64,000 bases of DNA from an uncultured Acetatifactor sp. (GCA_934402375.1 CAKRUB010000005.1:1-64000), one strand, 5' to 3'. Positions 35,762-45,124 are shown, numbered from the stretch's first letter. Notes: generated from the sequence alone by a model not told the origin. A program made the numbers and translations.

Positions 35762-37252
35762 ATGCTGTTTAATTCCTTGCAATTTGTCGTCTTTTTTCCG
35801 ATTGTTGTGTTGATCTATTTTTTCATTCCGAAAAAGATGAGATATATCTGGCTCCTGGCAGCCAGTTATTTCTTCTATATGTGCTGGAATCCGAAATATG
35901 TGCTGCTTTTGCTTTTTTCGACGGGAATCAGCTATGCGGCGGGTCTGCTGCTCGAGCGATGGCGGGACAGACCGAAGCGGAAGAAGACGGTTGTGGCTGT
36001 CGGTGCGGTTTTGAATTTCGGCATTCTTTTTCTGTTTAAATATCTGGACTTTGTATGGCAGAGCGTAGGGGCTGTTCTGGAAAAATTACATTTCAGCCTG
36101 CCGGAAAATACACTGGTACTGCTCTTGCCGGTTGGAATTTCATTCTATATCTTTCAGGTGGTAGGTTACATTGTGGATGTTTACCGGGGCACGATCGGGG
36201 CAGAAAAAAATTTCGCCCGATATGCTTTGTTTATCTCTTTTTTCCCGCAGCTTGTCGCCGGACCGATCGAACGATCGGGAAATCTCCTGCCCCAGATCAG
36301 AGAGCTGGAAAAGCTGAAGCTATGGGATTCAGAGAGAATACAAAAGGGCGCGCTCGTTATGTTGTATGGGTACATCCTTAAGATGGTGCTGGCTGACAGG
36401 GCAGCACTTTATGTGAACACGGTGTTCTCGGTGGAAAACTTCGGGCTGTATCAGGGGATTCCTGTCTTCGTGGCGGCGGCGCTTTTTGCCATTCAGATTT
36501 ACTGTGACTTTGCCGGATATACTTATATTGCAATCGGGGCGGCGCAGATTATGGGTATCCGCCTTATGAACAACTTTAACGCCCCCTATTTTGCGGTTTC
36601 ATTCAAGGACTTCTGGGATCGGTGGCATATTTCCCTCTCGACGTGGTTCAGGGATTACCTGTACTTCCCGCTTGGCGGCAGCCGGAAAGGAAAGCTCAGA
36701 AAATATCTTAATATTCTGCTGGTGTTTGGTGTCAGTGGACTCTGGCACGGTGCGGCGTGGCACTATGTCATATGGGGCTTTCTACACGGCATCTGCCGGG
36801 TGGCAGGGGAATTGACGGCAGACTTCAGAAATAATGTGTGGCAGAAACTCAGGGTTAATACGGAAGTCTTTTCCTTCAGACTGTGGAGAAGGCTGTTTAT
36901 GTTTACAGCGGTCAGCATTATCTGGATTTTTTTCAGAGTGGAGGCGGTTTCACAGGCATTTCTGTTGATAAAAAATATGTTTGCGGTCTGGAATCCGTGG
37001 GTGCTGTTTGACGGTTCTCTGTTTAATATTGGTCTGGACAGCAAGGACTGGAACATATTGATCGCGGCACTTGTCTTTCTTTTATCTGTCGATGTGCTCA
37101 GGGGGAAGCGGAAATCTCTGCAGGAGGAGTTTGTGCGGCAGAATCTGGTTTTTCGCTGGCTGGTGATCTTTGCAGGCATCTTTACGGTTTTGGTTTTTGG
37201 CATTTACGGCGCTGACTATAATGCGGCGCAATTTATCTATTTTCAGTTTTAG
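35762..37252 (+). CDS. MBOAT-family O-acyltransferase (AlgI/DltB-like)
   Basis: 496 aa with about ten membrane helices. It moves acyl (usually acetyl) groups across the membrane to an extracellular polymer. Seen: start MLFNSLQFVVFFPIVVLIYF; the family core YCDFAGYTYIAIGAAQIMGI; FKDFWDRWHISLSTWFRDYL; and the catalytic-His region GLWHGAAWHYVIWGFLHG. ATG 35762 is chosen because relatives start MLFNS; the upstream ATG 35744 is possible, and neither has a strong ribosome binding site. First gene of a cassette with an SGNH-type partner and an acyltransferase-3, the usual set for O-acetylating a surface polysaccharide. The polymer is unknown. Confidence 0.92.
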   Translation: MLFNSLQFVVFFPIVVLIYFFIPKKMRYIWLLAASYFFYMCWNPKYVLLLLFSTGISYAAGLLLERWRDRPKRKKTVVAVGAVLNFGILFLFKYLDFVWQSVGAVLEKLHFSLPENTLVLLLPVGISFYIFQVVGYIVDVYRGTIGAEKNFARYALFISFFPQLVAGPIERSGNLLPQIRELEKLKLWDSERIQKGALVMLYGYILKMVLADRAALYVNTVFSVENFGLYQGIPVFVAAALFAIQIYCDFAGYTYIAIGAAQIMGIRLMNNFNAPYFAVSFKDFWDRWHISLSTWFRDYLYFPLGGSRKGKLRKYLNILLVFGVSGLWHGAAWHYVIWGFLHGICRVAGELTADFRNNVWQKLRVNTEVFSFRLWRRLFMFTAVSIIWIFFRVEAVSQAFLLIKNMFAVWNPWVLFDGSLFNIGLDSKDWNILIAALVFLLSVDVLRGKRKSLQEEFVRQNLVFRWLVIFAGIFTVLVFGIYGADYNAAQFIYFQF

Positions 37253-37264
37253 GGAGGCGGGGAA

Positions 37265-38209
37265 ATGGCGAAATACACAAGGATAGTTAAAAACATAGTT
37301 CTTACGATCCTTTTTCTCGGTCTCTTTATCATGATGCTCGCACGGGTAATGTACGTTTTTCGGGAGAAAAGCGACAATCTGGTTCAGGATCGCTTTGCCG
37401 CGCTTGAGCCGGACTCGGTGGATACGGTTTTTATCGGAACCAGCCATCAGTTCTGTTCGATCGATGCGGATCTGCTCTATGAGGAATATCATATCAATTC
37501 CTTCATGCTGGCAACATCTGCACAGACCGTGCCGATGTCTTATTATGCAGCAATGGAGGCGATAGAGCTTCAGCATCCGGAGAAAATTGTATTTGAGGTG
37601 CTTTACTGCACAAATGATTTCAGGACGGTGACACCAGAAATGTCGCATACCTTTTTTGACGGTATGCCGATGTGCAAGGCGCGTAAAATGGCGATTGATG
37701 ACCTGATCGAGCCGGAACAGAGAATCTATTATTATCTCAATTTCGGAAGATACCACAGCCGTTGGAAAAATCTGACACAGGATGATTTTCGGGTTCCGGC
37801 TGCCAGCCCGAGAGGCACATTCTATTCTGAAAAGGTAGCGTATAATCAGAGTATTCCGGTGATCCCCAGAGAAGGTAAGGAGGAGATGACGGAAGAAATG
37901 TTCCTTTATTTTGAAAAACTGGTAGAGCTCTGCCGTGAAAACAATGTGAAATTGATCCTGTATGCTGCACCTTTTAATGCATTATATGATGATGAAAGTA
38001 TGCGGGAGGATCTGTTCAGACGCCAGCGGATATTCAACTGGATCGGAGACTATGCCATGCAGGAGGACATCCCTTTTCACAATCTGTTTTATGAATTGGA
38101 TGAGATCGGACTGGATGGAGAACGAGACTTCATGGATACACAGCATTTGAATTGCTATGGGCAGGAAAAGCTGACGCGGTACATGGCGGAGAAGGGATAT
38201 TTTGACTAA
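37265..38209 (+). CDS. Membrane-anchored SGNH/DltD-like acyl-transfer partner
   Basis: 314 aa: one N-terminal membrane helix (about 8-28) and an extracellular SGNH-like domain. Block I reads VFIGTSHQFCSID near residue 57, with Ser in GTSH. The C-terminal block is DTQHLNCYGQEKLTRY, with Asp and His near residue 295, so a Ser-Asp-His triad is plausible. It follows the MBOAT gene by 12 bp with GGGAGG upstream. By analogy to DltD, AlgX/AlgJ and PatB it probably passes the acyl group from the MBOAT protein to the polymer. Confidence 0.8.
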   Translation: MAKYTRIVKNIVLTILFLGLFIMMLARVMYVFREKSDNLVQDRFAALEPDSVDTVFIGTSHQFCSIDADLLYEEYHINSFMLATSAQTVPMSYYAAMEAIELQHPEKIVFEVLYCTNDFRTVTPEMSHTFFDGMPMCKARKMAIDDLIEPEQRIYYYLNFGRYHSRWKNLTQDDFRVPAASPRGTFYSEKVAYNQSIPVIPREGKEEMTEEMFLYFEKLVELCRENNVKLILYAAPFNALYDDESMREDLFRRQRIFNWIGDYAMQEDIPFHNLFYELDEIGLDGERDFMDTQHLNCYGQEKLTRYMAEKGYFD

Positions 38210-38233
38210 GACAGAGTTGGAGGAAGGAAGACC

Positions 38234-39367
38234 ATGGCGGAAAAGAAACGTATGGCAAATCTGGAGTTATTGCGCTGCGTGGCAATGATGATGGTAGTGG
38301 TGCTGCATTATCTGGGCAAGAGTCAGCTTCTGCCGGAATTAACGGGAGAAAGTCTCGGGGCGCAGGGGATGGCGGCATGGCTGCTGGAAAGTTTCAGTGT
38401 TGTCGCGGTCAATGTCTATATGTTTATCAGCGGCTATTTCCTGTGTACCTCTTCCTTTAAGCTGAGTCGTCTTCTGAAACTCTGGCTGCAGGTATGGCTG
38501 TATTCGGTCGGCTTTGGTCTGATTGGTATGATGACGGGTGTTATGACAGAAATCAGTGTGGACACACACTTTTTCCTGACGCTTCTGTTCCCGGTCTGGA
38601 TGGAGCATTACTGGTTTATGACCGCCTATATTTTCCTGTATCTGCTGCTTCCTTTTATTGGAATTGCGCTCAGACACATGACAAAGCAGCAGCTTCGGAG
38701 TACTGTAATTATGCTACTGATCGTATTCAGCGTGATTAAGAGTGTTCTTCCGCTGCGTCTGGAGATGGATGCCAAGGGCTATGACTGCATCTGGTATCTG
38801 TGCGTGTTTGCAGTTGCGGCATATGTCAGGAGATTCGGCATTCCGGCGTTGGAAAAGAAGGGACGGGGCATCCTGCTGTATGTGGTCTGCGTTCTGCTGA
38901 TATTTGGCGGTACGATGGCATTGCGGATGGTTTTTCTGAAAACAGGCAGTCTTGGAAGAATGACGGGCATGTGTATGGAGTATAATCATATTCTGCCCTT
39001 ACTGGCGGCACTGGGGCTGTTCTATGCGTTTCTGAAACTTGATTTCAAAGGGAAAATAGCAGATGTTATTGTTAAGATTGCACCCTATACCTTAGGAGTG
39101 TACCTGCTGCATGAGAACTTCGGACTGCGTTATACATGGCAGCGCTGGTTTGGGGCGGACAAGGTGAGCGGTGTCTTAAGCCTGCTCCTGCACACAATTC
39201 TTGCGGTGGTTGCAGTGTTTGCGGTGGGAATTCTTGTTGATATGCTGAGAGCCTTGCTGATGAAGGGAATCCACGGTGTGCTGCTGAGAGCCAAAGGCTA
39301 CAGAAGACTGATGGACGGACTTAAGGTAGCGGATGATGTTTTTGGTGCTGACAAGATTGAAAATTAA
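38234..39367 (+). CDS. Acyltransferase family 3 membrane protein
   Basis: 377 aa, about ten helices. Signature start RMANLELLRCVAMMMVVVLH with the conserved RxxA-type motif and catalytic-region His (VLHYLGKSQ), VNVYMFISGYFL near residue 60, and a later LGVYLLHENFGLRY. Lacks the C-terminal SGNH domain found in OatA. Third gene of the O-acetylation cassette, 24 bp after the SGNH gene. Probably acylates sugars of a surface polymer. Its stop codon lies inside the hairpin of pseudoknot element C. Confidence 0.88.
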   Translation: MAEKKRMANLELLRCVAMMMVVVLHYLGKSQLLPELTGESLGAQGMAAWLLESFSVVAVNVYMFISGYFLCTSSFKLSRLLKLWLQVWLYSVGFGLIGMMTGVMTEISVDTHFFLTLLFPVWMEHYWFMTAYIFLYLLLPFIGIALRHMTKQQLRSTVIMLLIVFSVIKSVLPLRLEMDAKGYDCIWYLCVFAVAAYVRRFGIPALEKKGRGILLYVVCVLLIFGGTMALRMVFLKTGSLGRMTGMCMEYNHILPLLAALGLFYAFLKLDFKGKIADVIVKIAPYTLGVYLLHENFGLRYTWQRWFGADKVSGVLSLLLHTILAVVAVFAVGILVDMLRALLMKGIHGVLLRAKGYRRLMDGLKVADDVFGADKIEN

Positions 39368-39443
39368 AATTTTCAATCACGAGATTTGTGTCTGCGTGCA
39401 CTTGACACAAACTCGCTATGCGCAAAGAGCGTGCGCAGAAATG
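39355..39443 (+). ncRNA. Candidate structured RNA: hairpin plus H-type pseudoknot (copy C)
   Basis: The hairpin GATTGAAAAT / ATTTTCAATC (39355-39378) overlaps the acyltransferase stop codon. Then TTTGTGTC (39385-39392) pairs with GACACAAA (39404-39411). The 11-nt loop (39393-39403) contains TGCGTGCAC, which pairs with GCGTGCGCA (39429-39437), partly by G-U. Its 3' edge is AGAAATGGGA. Closely related to copy B. Confidence 0.6.
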
Positions 39444-39457
39444 GGACAAAAAAGATA

Positions 39458-41362
39458 ATGCATGATAATTGGAAAGGTTTGGATACAGATATGCAGTGTA
39501 AGATGTGCAGAATAATTACGCCGGAGCGGATGGCGGCGGGGAAAAGGCTTCTGGAGAGTATTTTTATAGTGATTTTGGCGCTTTATCCCTTAAGGCACAT
39601 CAACTGGGGACTTGACCTGATGGATACGGGTTACAATTATGCAAATCACACCTATATGGGGACAGAGCATATGGATCCTATGTGGCTTTTTTCCACATGG
39701 ATTTCAAATGTAGTGGGACATTGGATGACCGGTCTGCCGAGTGCGGGCAGTCTTCTCGGAATGAATTTTTACACCGGCCTGCTGGTGAGCATTCTTGCAT
39801 TGGCAAGCTATTGGTTCTGCATTAAAAGGCTGCAGATTCGTCCATGGATTGCCTTTGTGGGCGAGATGGTGGCAATCAGTCTCTGTTGGTGCCCGACGGC
39901 GCTTCTGTATAACTATTTAACCTATATTTTATTACTCGGATGTACCATTTTGTTATATGAAGGATTAACAAACGAAAAGAAAAACTGCCTGATTGCCGCA
40001 GGAATCTGTCTCGGCATCAATGTTTTTGTACGTTTCTCCAACTTGCCGGAGGTGGGGCTGATCCTTGCGGTCTGGGCATATGATTTTATCTGCGTGCGGG
40101 AGGAGAAGGAGCCCGGCTTCTGGAAGCGGACAATCCGGCATACCGGCTGGTGTATGGCAGGCTATTTCGGGACGCTGGCAGCGCTTTTTCTCATCATCCA
40201 GCTGGAGTATGGAATTGGTGAGTATTTTGCGGGAATCACACGGCTTTTTGCCATGACGGACAACGCTACGGACTATAAGGCGACCTCGATGGTAAAGAAG
40301 CTGGTGACGGAATATGTTGAGAATTCCTACTGGGCAGTCAGACTGCTTGGGGTAGTTGCAGGCGGAACTGTGCTGTTTGCGCTTGCGGCAACGGTTAAAG
40401 GAAAGATGGCATATGTTATTAAATGGGCGACGCGGCTGCTCTGGGCAGCGGTCAGCATTGCTGTGCCGCTGTGGCTTTACTGGCGGAAGTTCTGTTCCGT
40501 GGATTTTCAAGATTATGGTTCGATGTACCGCCCGGCGGTTCTGTTTATTATGCTGACGATGGTGATTGCGCTTGTTCGGATCTTTGCTCCGGGGAGTCGA
40601 AGGGAGGAGAAGCTGATCAGCGGTCTGTTAGTGCTGGTTCTGCTTCTGACATCTCTTGGCAGTAACAACGGTGTTTTCCCGAGCATTAACAATCTGTTTC
40701 TGGCAGCTCCCTATACCTTTGCGGAGAGCGTGCAATTTATACGTCAGATTAAGGATAAAAAAATAGCGCGTGTTACAATATCTCCCACTCCCGCAAAGTA
40801 CATTCTCACGGCATTTCTGTTATTCTGTTGTGTACAGTTTGGAGGCTTCGGTGCAGGATTTGTCTTTGCTGAGGCGACGGGCGTGCGGGACATCAGTGCC
40901 ACGGTGGAAAACAATGAAGTCCTGAAGGGGATTCGGATGTCTGAGGAGAAAGCGCAGTGGATGACGGAGCTCAGCGCCTATGTCAACGAAAATGCCTTAA
41001 AGGGGCAGGAGCTGATTACCTTTGGAATGTATTCTTCGTGGTGTATTCCCTCGCTTTCTTATTATTTACAGATGCCGGCGGCATTCAATCCGTGGATGGA
41101 GCTGCCCTCCTACAGTTACAGTGTTATGGAAGAGAAGCTTCTTGGGTTGGACGGGAATCCCGTAATCATTCTGGAGAAGCATAATGCGGTCTACGAGGAG
41201 AGCGGCAAGGAGGCATTGCTGGAGCTTGGCGTAGACAGTGACGTCGCTGATAAGATGGACGAGGACAGGAAATTCCGTCTGCTTCTGGATTTTATGAGAG
41301 AGAGAGGCTATGAACAGACCTTTCGAAATGAGAAGTTTGCGGTATACCGCTGTGTAGAGTAA
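39458..41362 (+). CDS. Polytopic membrane protein, GT-C-like
   Basis: About 634 aa from ATG 39458. ATG 39491 is an alternative; neither has an ideal ribosome binding site, the nearest being GGGA in the pseudoknot element. Around eleven helices span residues 30-470, with a soluble C-terminal domain of about 150 residues. The first outside loop contains LDLMDTGYNYANHTYMG, with an Asp placed as in GT-C glycosyltransferases. Family not recognised. It closes the O-acetylation cluster, so a role in building the same polymer is reasonable but unproven. The overall plan matches the membrane protein at 25360-27084. Confidence 0.6.
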   Translation: MHDNWKGLDTDMQCKMCRIITPERMAAGKRLLESIFIVILALYPLRHINWGLDLMDTGYNYANHTYMGTEHMDPMWLFSTWISNVVGHWMTGLPSAGSLLGMNFYTGLLVSILALASYWFCIKRLQIRPWIAFVGEMVAISLCWCPTALLYNYLTYILLLGCTILLYEGLTNEKKNCLIAAGICLGINVFVRFSNLPEVGLILAVWAYDFICVREEKEPGFWKRTIRHTGWCMAGYFGTLAALFLIIQLEYGIGEYFAGITRLFAMTDNATDYKATSMVKKLVTEYVENSYWAVRLLGVVAGGTVLFALAATVKGKMAYVIKWATRLLWAAVSIAVPLWLYWRKFCSVDFQDYGSMYRPAVLFIMLTMVIALVRIFAPGSRREEKLISGLLVLVLLLTSLGSNNGVFPSINNLFLAAPYTFAESVQFIRQIKDKKIARVTISPTPAKYILTAFLLFCCVQFGGFGAGFVFAEATGVRDISATVENNEVLKGIRMSEEKAQWMTELSAYVNENALKGQELITFGMYSSWCIPSLSYYLQMPAAFNPWMELPSYSYSVMEEKLLGLDGNPVIILEKHNAVYEESGKEALLELGVDSDVADKMDEDRKFRLLLDFMRERGYEQTFRNEKFAVYRCVE

Positions 41363-41388
41363 AAGGTTACAGACGATTAAGAAGGTCC

Positions 41389-41417
41389 TGCAGCTTATAA
41401 AAGCTGCAAGCCCTTTT
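41389..41417 (+). terminator. Weak terminator at the convergent gene end
   Basis: TGCAGCTT (41389-41396) and AAGCTGCA (41401-41408), loop ATAA, with CCCTTTTT beginning two bases later. It overlaps the last codons and stop of asnA on the other strand. Confidence 0.45.
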
Positions 41418-42405
41418 TCTCAGCTTCCGCCATGACCTCTTCCGGCCACAGGGAGCACTGTACTTCACCGATATGTGCCTTTCTTAAGAAGAACATACAG
41501 ATTCTGGACTGACCGATGCCGCCGCCGATCGTATAGGGCAGCTCGCCGTTGAGAACCGCCTTGTGGAAAGGTAATTCCGAGCGCTCGGGGCAGCCCGCTT
41601 TTTGCAGCTGCTGATTCAACGCAGTCTCATCTACACGGATTCCCATGCTGGAAAGTTCAAGTGCAATATCGAGAACAGGGTAGTACACGATAATATCGGC
41701 ATTCAATGACCAGTCGTCATAGTCGGGTGCGCGTCCGTCATGCGGCTCACCACATTCCAGAAGATCACCGATCTGCATAATGCAGACAGCGCCCTTCGCC
41801 TTTGCTATGTAATACTCACGCTCCTTCGGCGTGTAGTCGGGGAACATCTCCTCCAGCTCCGCGGTTGTGATGAAGAAAATATCATGGGGAAGAATTTCCT
41901 CAATGTAATCATAGTGGATAGACATATATTTTTCTGTCTTGCGAAGAACCTTATATACCGTGCGGACAGTTTCCTTTAAGGTATCAAGGGTACGCTCCTC
42001 CTTGGAGATGATCTTCTCCCAGTCCCACTGATCCACATAGATGGAATGAATGTTGTCCGTGTCCTCGTCTCTGCGGATTGCACTCATATCCGTGTACAGT
42101 CCCTCTCCAACGGAAAAGCCATATTTTTTCAGCGCATAACGCTTCCACTTAGCCAGTGACTGCACAATTTCTGCTTCCCGTCCATCCTGATACTTGATGT
42201 CGAAGGTTACGGGACGCTCAATGCCGTTGAGATTGTCATTCAGACCGGATTCCGGTGCGACAAACAACGGTGCGGATACACGCAGCAGATGCAGTCTCTC
42301 TGCCAGAAGCGTCTGGAAGAAATCCTTTACGGTCTTGATCGCAATCTGCGTATCATACAGATTCAATTCTGATTTGTAGTTTTTCGGTAAAAGTAATTTT
42401 GACAT
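41395..42405 (-). CDS. asnA: Aspartate-ammonia ligase (asparagine synthetase A)
   Basis: 336 aa, class-II tRNA-synthetase-like enzyme making asparagine from aspartate and ammonia with ATP. Seen: KLLLPKNYKSELNLYDTQIA; RVSAPLFVAPESGLNDNLNG; the motif-2-like RRDEDTDNIHSIYVDQWDWE; and the C-terminal YTIGGGIGQSRICMFFLRKA. AGGAG lies 5 nt before the ATG on the minus strand. Single gene. Palindromic element R4 lies about 150 bp upstream with its right end facing this gene. Confidence 0.96.
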   Translation of the reverse strand: MSKLLLPKNYKSELNLYDTQIAIKTVKDFFQTLLAERLHLLRVSAPLFVAPESGLNDNLNGIERPVTFDIKYQDGREAEIVQSLAKWKRYALKKYGFSVGEGLYTDMSAIRRDEDTDNIHSIYVDQWDWEKIISKEERTLDTLKETVRTVYKVLRKTEKYMSIHYDYIEEILPHDIFFITTAELEEMFPDYTPKEREYYIAKAKGAVCIMQIGDLLECGEPHDGRAPDYDDWSLNADIIVYYPVLDIALELSSMGIRVDETALNQQLQKAGCPERSELPFHKAVLNGELPYTIGGGIGQSRICMFFLRKAHIGEVQCSLWPEEVMAEAEKKGLQLL

Positions 42406-42495
42406 AATGCTCCTGCTTTCCTAATATACAAAAGATTCCTTTACCATTTAAACGCTTTTTCCTATATTTTGCAAGGATTTTTTTATTTTTATATC

Positions 42496-42524
42496 TTGCC
42501 AAAACCGAACATATGTACTATTAT
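42496..42524 (+). promoter_or_regulatory. Promoter of the radical-SAM gene
   Basis: TTGCCA (42496-42501), 17 nt, TATTAT (42519-42524). The predicted leader of about 240 nt would contain R4 read as its complement. Confidence 0.5.
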
Positions 42525-42561
42525 AATAAGGAACAGATGTTCGACATTAGTATATTTTTAT

Positions 42562-42746
42562 TTATGTAATTATGCAACTAACACATTTCAGGCAACAGTT
42601 GCGCAAGATGCACCTGACCACAAGCAGTGCACTCTGGAGCCGCCGGCACTTAGCTGGCGTACTGTGGCAGCTTATGTGCCGCTGCGAGCGGAAGGTAGCG
42701 AGAGCGTGCCTGCGGTGGTCTGTGCATCCTGTGCAACGTCACTTGT
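42562..42746 (-). repeat. Palindromic element R4
   Basis: Reverse copy in the divergent asnA/radical-SAM space. Apical stem AGCTGGC (42652-42658) / GGCAGCT (42666-42672) with one mismatched pair, loop GTACTGT. Outer arms GTTGCGCAAGATGCACCTGA and TCTGTGCATCCTGTGCAAC. With R5 it brackets the radical-SAM gene as inverted copies. Confidence 0.8.
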
Positions 42747-42771
42747 CAATTACGGTTACGAGGGGGCTATT

Positions 42772-44124
42772 ATGGAATACCTGTCAACAGGACAAGAGCT
42801 TTCTATCATGAAAAAACTGGAGATACTTACCGATGCGGCAAAGTATGATGTCGCCTGCACTTCCAGCGGCGTGGAGCGGAAGGGGAACGGAACCGGAATC
42901 GGAAACTGCGCAAAGTCCGGCATCTGCCATAGCTTCAGCAGCGACGGCAGATGTATTTCTCTCTTGAAAATACTGCTGACGAACGAATGCATCTACGACT
43001 GCAAATATTGCCAGAACCGATGCTCCAATGACATTCCGCGTGCCACCTTTACTCCTGAGGAAATCTGTACACTGACCATGGAGTTTTACCGGAGAAACTA
43101 TATAGAGGGTCTTTTCTTAAGCTCAGGCATTATCAGAGATCCATCCTTTACCATGGAACTGATCTGCAGGACGATAGCGCTTCTGAGGAACAAGTACCAC
43201 TTTAACGGATATATACATGTCAAGGCGATTCCCGGAGCTGACCCACAGCTGATCCGCCAGACCGGTTTTCTCGCGGACAGGATGAGCGTGAATCTGGAGC
43301 TGCCGACAGCGGAGGGACTGCGTGCACTGGCGCCGAATAAGCATCGGAAGACAATTCTGACGCCGATGCGCCAGATTCAGACCGGAATAGAAGAAAACAG
43401 GAATGAACTGGTTCTATACCGGAATGCACCGAAATTTGTTGCTGGCGGGCAATCGACCCAGATGATCATCGGGGCGACTCCCGAGAACGACTTCCAGATC
43501 ATCAACGTGGCGGAGAACTTATATAAGAAATTCGGACTGAAAAGAGTCTTTTATTCAGCCTTTGTCAATGTGACCGGAGATAAGGCACTGCCGGCGCTTG
43601 CGGGAGGACCGCCGTTGCTGCGTGAACACAGACTGTATCAGGCGGACTGGTTGCTGCGGTTCTACGGCTTCCGGGCGGAAGAGCTTCTGGATGAAAGTCA
43701 TCCGTTCTTTAACGTTCTTCTGGATCCTAAGGAGGACTGGGCGGTGAAGCATCTGGAATACTTCCCGATAGAGATAAACCGTGCACCGATAGAAATGCTT
43801 CTGCGTGTGCCCGGCATCGGAGTCAAGAGCGCAAGACGCATTGTGGCGGCGAGAAGATGCAGCCGGCTGACGTTTGCCGATTTGAAGAAGATAGGCGTTG
43901 TATTGAAGCGGGCATTGTTTTTTGTCACCTGTAACGGACGGATGATGTATCCCGTGAAGCTGGACGAGGACTATATTGTGCGGAATCTTACGGAGGTGAA
44001 GGAGAGGGTCAGCCTCGGGAGCGACGGCATGTCTTACAGGCAGATGTCCCTGTTTGACGACAGCAGCTTTGCGAGGACGCTCACCCCGCAGGAACAGCTC
44101 CAGACCGCTGTAGGGCAATTTTAA
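42772..44124 (+). CDS. Putative DNA modification/repair radical SAM protein (TIGR03916 type)
   Basis: 450 aa. The radical-SAM CxxxCxxC motif is C73-C77-C80 in NECIYDCKYCQNRC. The N-terminal segment CTSSGVERKGNGTGIGNCAK is typical of this family. The C-terminal part has a helix-hairpin-helix DNA-binding motif (LLRVPGIGVKSARRIVAARR) near residue 345. ATG 42772 is chosen because GAGGGGG lies 6 nt upstream; the longer open frame would translate R4. Known relatives are found next to a TIGR03915 protein, as here (44372). The chemistry is not established: alkylation-damage repair or a base modification are both possible. R4 and R5 flank it in inverted orientation. Confidence 0.88.
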   Translation: MEYLSTGQELSIMKKLEILTDAAKYDVACTSSGVERKGNGTGIGNCAKSGICHSFSSDGRCISLLKILLTNECIYDCKYCQNRCSNDIPRATFTPEEICTLTMEFYRRNYIEGLFLSSGIIRDPSFTMELICRTIALLRNKYHFNGYIHVKAIPGADPQLIRQTGFLADRMSVNLELPTAEGLRALAPNKHRKTILTPMRQIQTGIEENRNELVLYRNAPKFVAGGQSTQMIIGATPENDFQIINVAENLYKKFGLKRVFYSAFVNVTGDKALPALAGGPPLLREHRLYQADWLLRFYGFRAEELLDESHPFFNVLLDPKEDWAVKHLEYFPIEINRAPIEMLLRVPGIGVKSARRIVAARRCSRLTFADLKKIGVVLKRALFFVTCNGRMMYPVKLDEDYIVRNLTEVKERVSLGSDGMSYRQMSLFDDSSFARTLTPQEQLQTAVGQF

Positions 44125-44160
44125 TGTATATAATACAGAGATTTGCGGAAATCATGTTTC

Positions 44161-44345
44161 CGCAAGTGACGTTGCACAAAATGCACAGACCACCGCAGGC
44201 ACGCTCTCGCTACCTTCCGTACGCAGCGGCGCATAAGATGCTACAGTACAGCATCTAAGTGCCGGCGGCTCCAGAGTGCACTGCTTGTGGTCAGGTGCAT
44301 TCTGCACAACTGTGATCTGAAATGTGTGAGTTTTGCAATTACCCG
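44161..44345 (+). repeat. Palindromic element R5
   Basis: Forward copy inside the radical-SAM/TIGR03915 operon. Apical stem AGATGCT (44236-44242) / AGCATCT (44250-44256), loop ACAGTAC. Outer stems are ATGCAC/GTGCAT and GACCAC/GTGGTC. A 9-bp hairpin (TTGCGGAAA / TTTCCGCAA, 44143-44165) overlaps its left edge. The right end stops 26 bp before the next start codon. Confidence 0.8.
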
Positions 44346-44371
44346 GTATATAAAAAAGAAAGAGGGTTAAA

Positions 44372-45124
44372 ATGACAGTATACAGATGTGAAGACTCGCT
44401 GGAGAGCATATTCACGGCAATCTATTTATCCTATGAGGAGAACAGAAACGCAGAGGACACATATATTGCTCTTGATGAGGAACCTCTGCTTTTTGCGGAG
44501 GACGTAAAGGTCAGGGCGGATGCGGCAAAGACGAGAAAGGTCATGCAGACCCTGCTAAGACGCTTTGGCGAGGAGAATTATCTTGCCGTCTGCATGGCAC
44601 TGGCTGCGGAAGACGGACAGAAGGCGCAAGCCGTATTTCGGACTGTGGTAAAGGGACTGGATGAGAGGTATGAGAAGGGGCATCTGCTTGATAATCTGGC
44701 GGATGACCATGTGATGCAGACCTTCTCCCTTGCGAGAGGAACGCAAAGGGAGATTGACCATATGAAAGGCTTTCTGCGCTTTCAGGAACTGCAGAACGGC
44801 ATCCTGTATGCGAAGATTGGACCGAAGAACAACATTCTGACCTTTCTGATGCCGCACTTTGCAGATCGCCTTCCGGTTGAAAACTTTGTCATCTATGATG
44901 ATAAGCGAAATTTCTTTGGTGTACATCCCCAGCGGGGACAGTGGTATCTGCTATCCGGGGACGAGATGGGAGAGCCACCGCTGACATTTTCTGAGAAGGA
45001 AATGCAGTATCAGGAGCTGTTCCGGCACTTTTGCAGGACGATTGCCATCAAGGAGAGGAAGAACCTTGAGTTACAGATGAATATGCTGCCTTTGAGGTTC
45101 AGGGAGTATATGATTGAGTTCTGA
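44372..45124 (+). CDS. TIGR03915-type putative DNA metabolism protein
   Basis: 250 aa. Recognised from start TVYRCEDSLESIFTAIYLSY, the middle LADDHVMQTFSLARGTQREI and the C-terminal DUF4130-like part (GFLRFQELQNGILYAKIGPK, then HFADRLPVENFVIYDDKRN). This family is consistently encoded with the radical-SAM protein of the previous gene. The biochemical role is unknown, though a DNA-repair link has been proposed from gene neighbourhoods. GAGGG lies 6-7 nt before ATG. Confidence 0.85.
   Translation: MTVYRCEDSLESIFTAIYLSYEENRNAEDTYIALDEEPLLFAEDVKVRADAAKTRKVMQTLLRRFGEENYLAVCMALAAEDGQKAQAVFRTVVKGLDERYEKGHLLDNLADDHVMQTFSLARGTQREIDHMKGFLRFQELQNGILYAKIGPKNNILTFLMPHFADRLPVENFVIYDDKRNFFGVHPQRGQWYLLSGDEMGEPPLTFSEKEMQYQELFRHFCRTIAIKERKNLELQMNMLPLRFREYMIEF

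Noticed and set aside
42469..42771. N-terminal extension of the radical-SAM protein
   Set aside because: It translates element R4. The start with GAGGGGG at 42772 fits the family.
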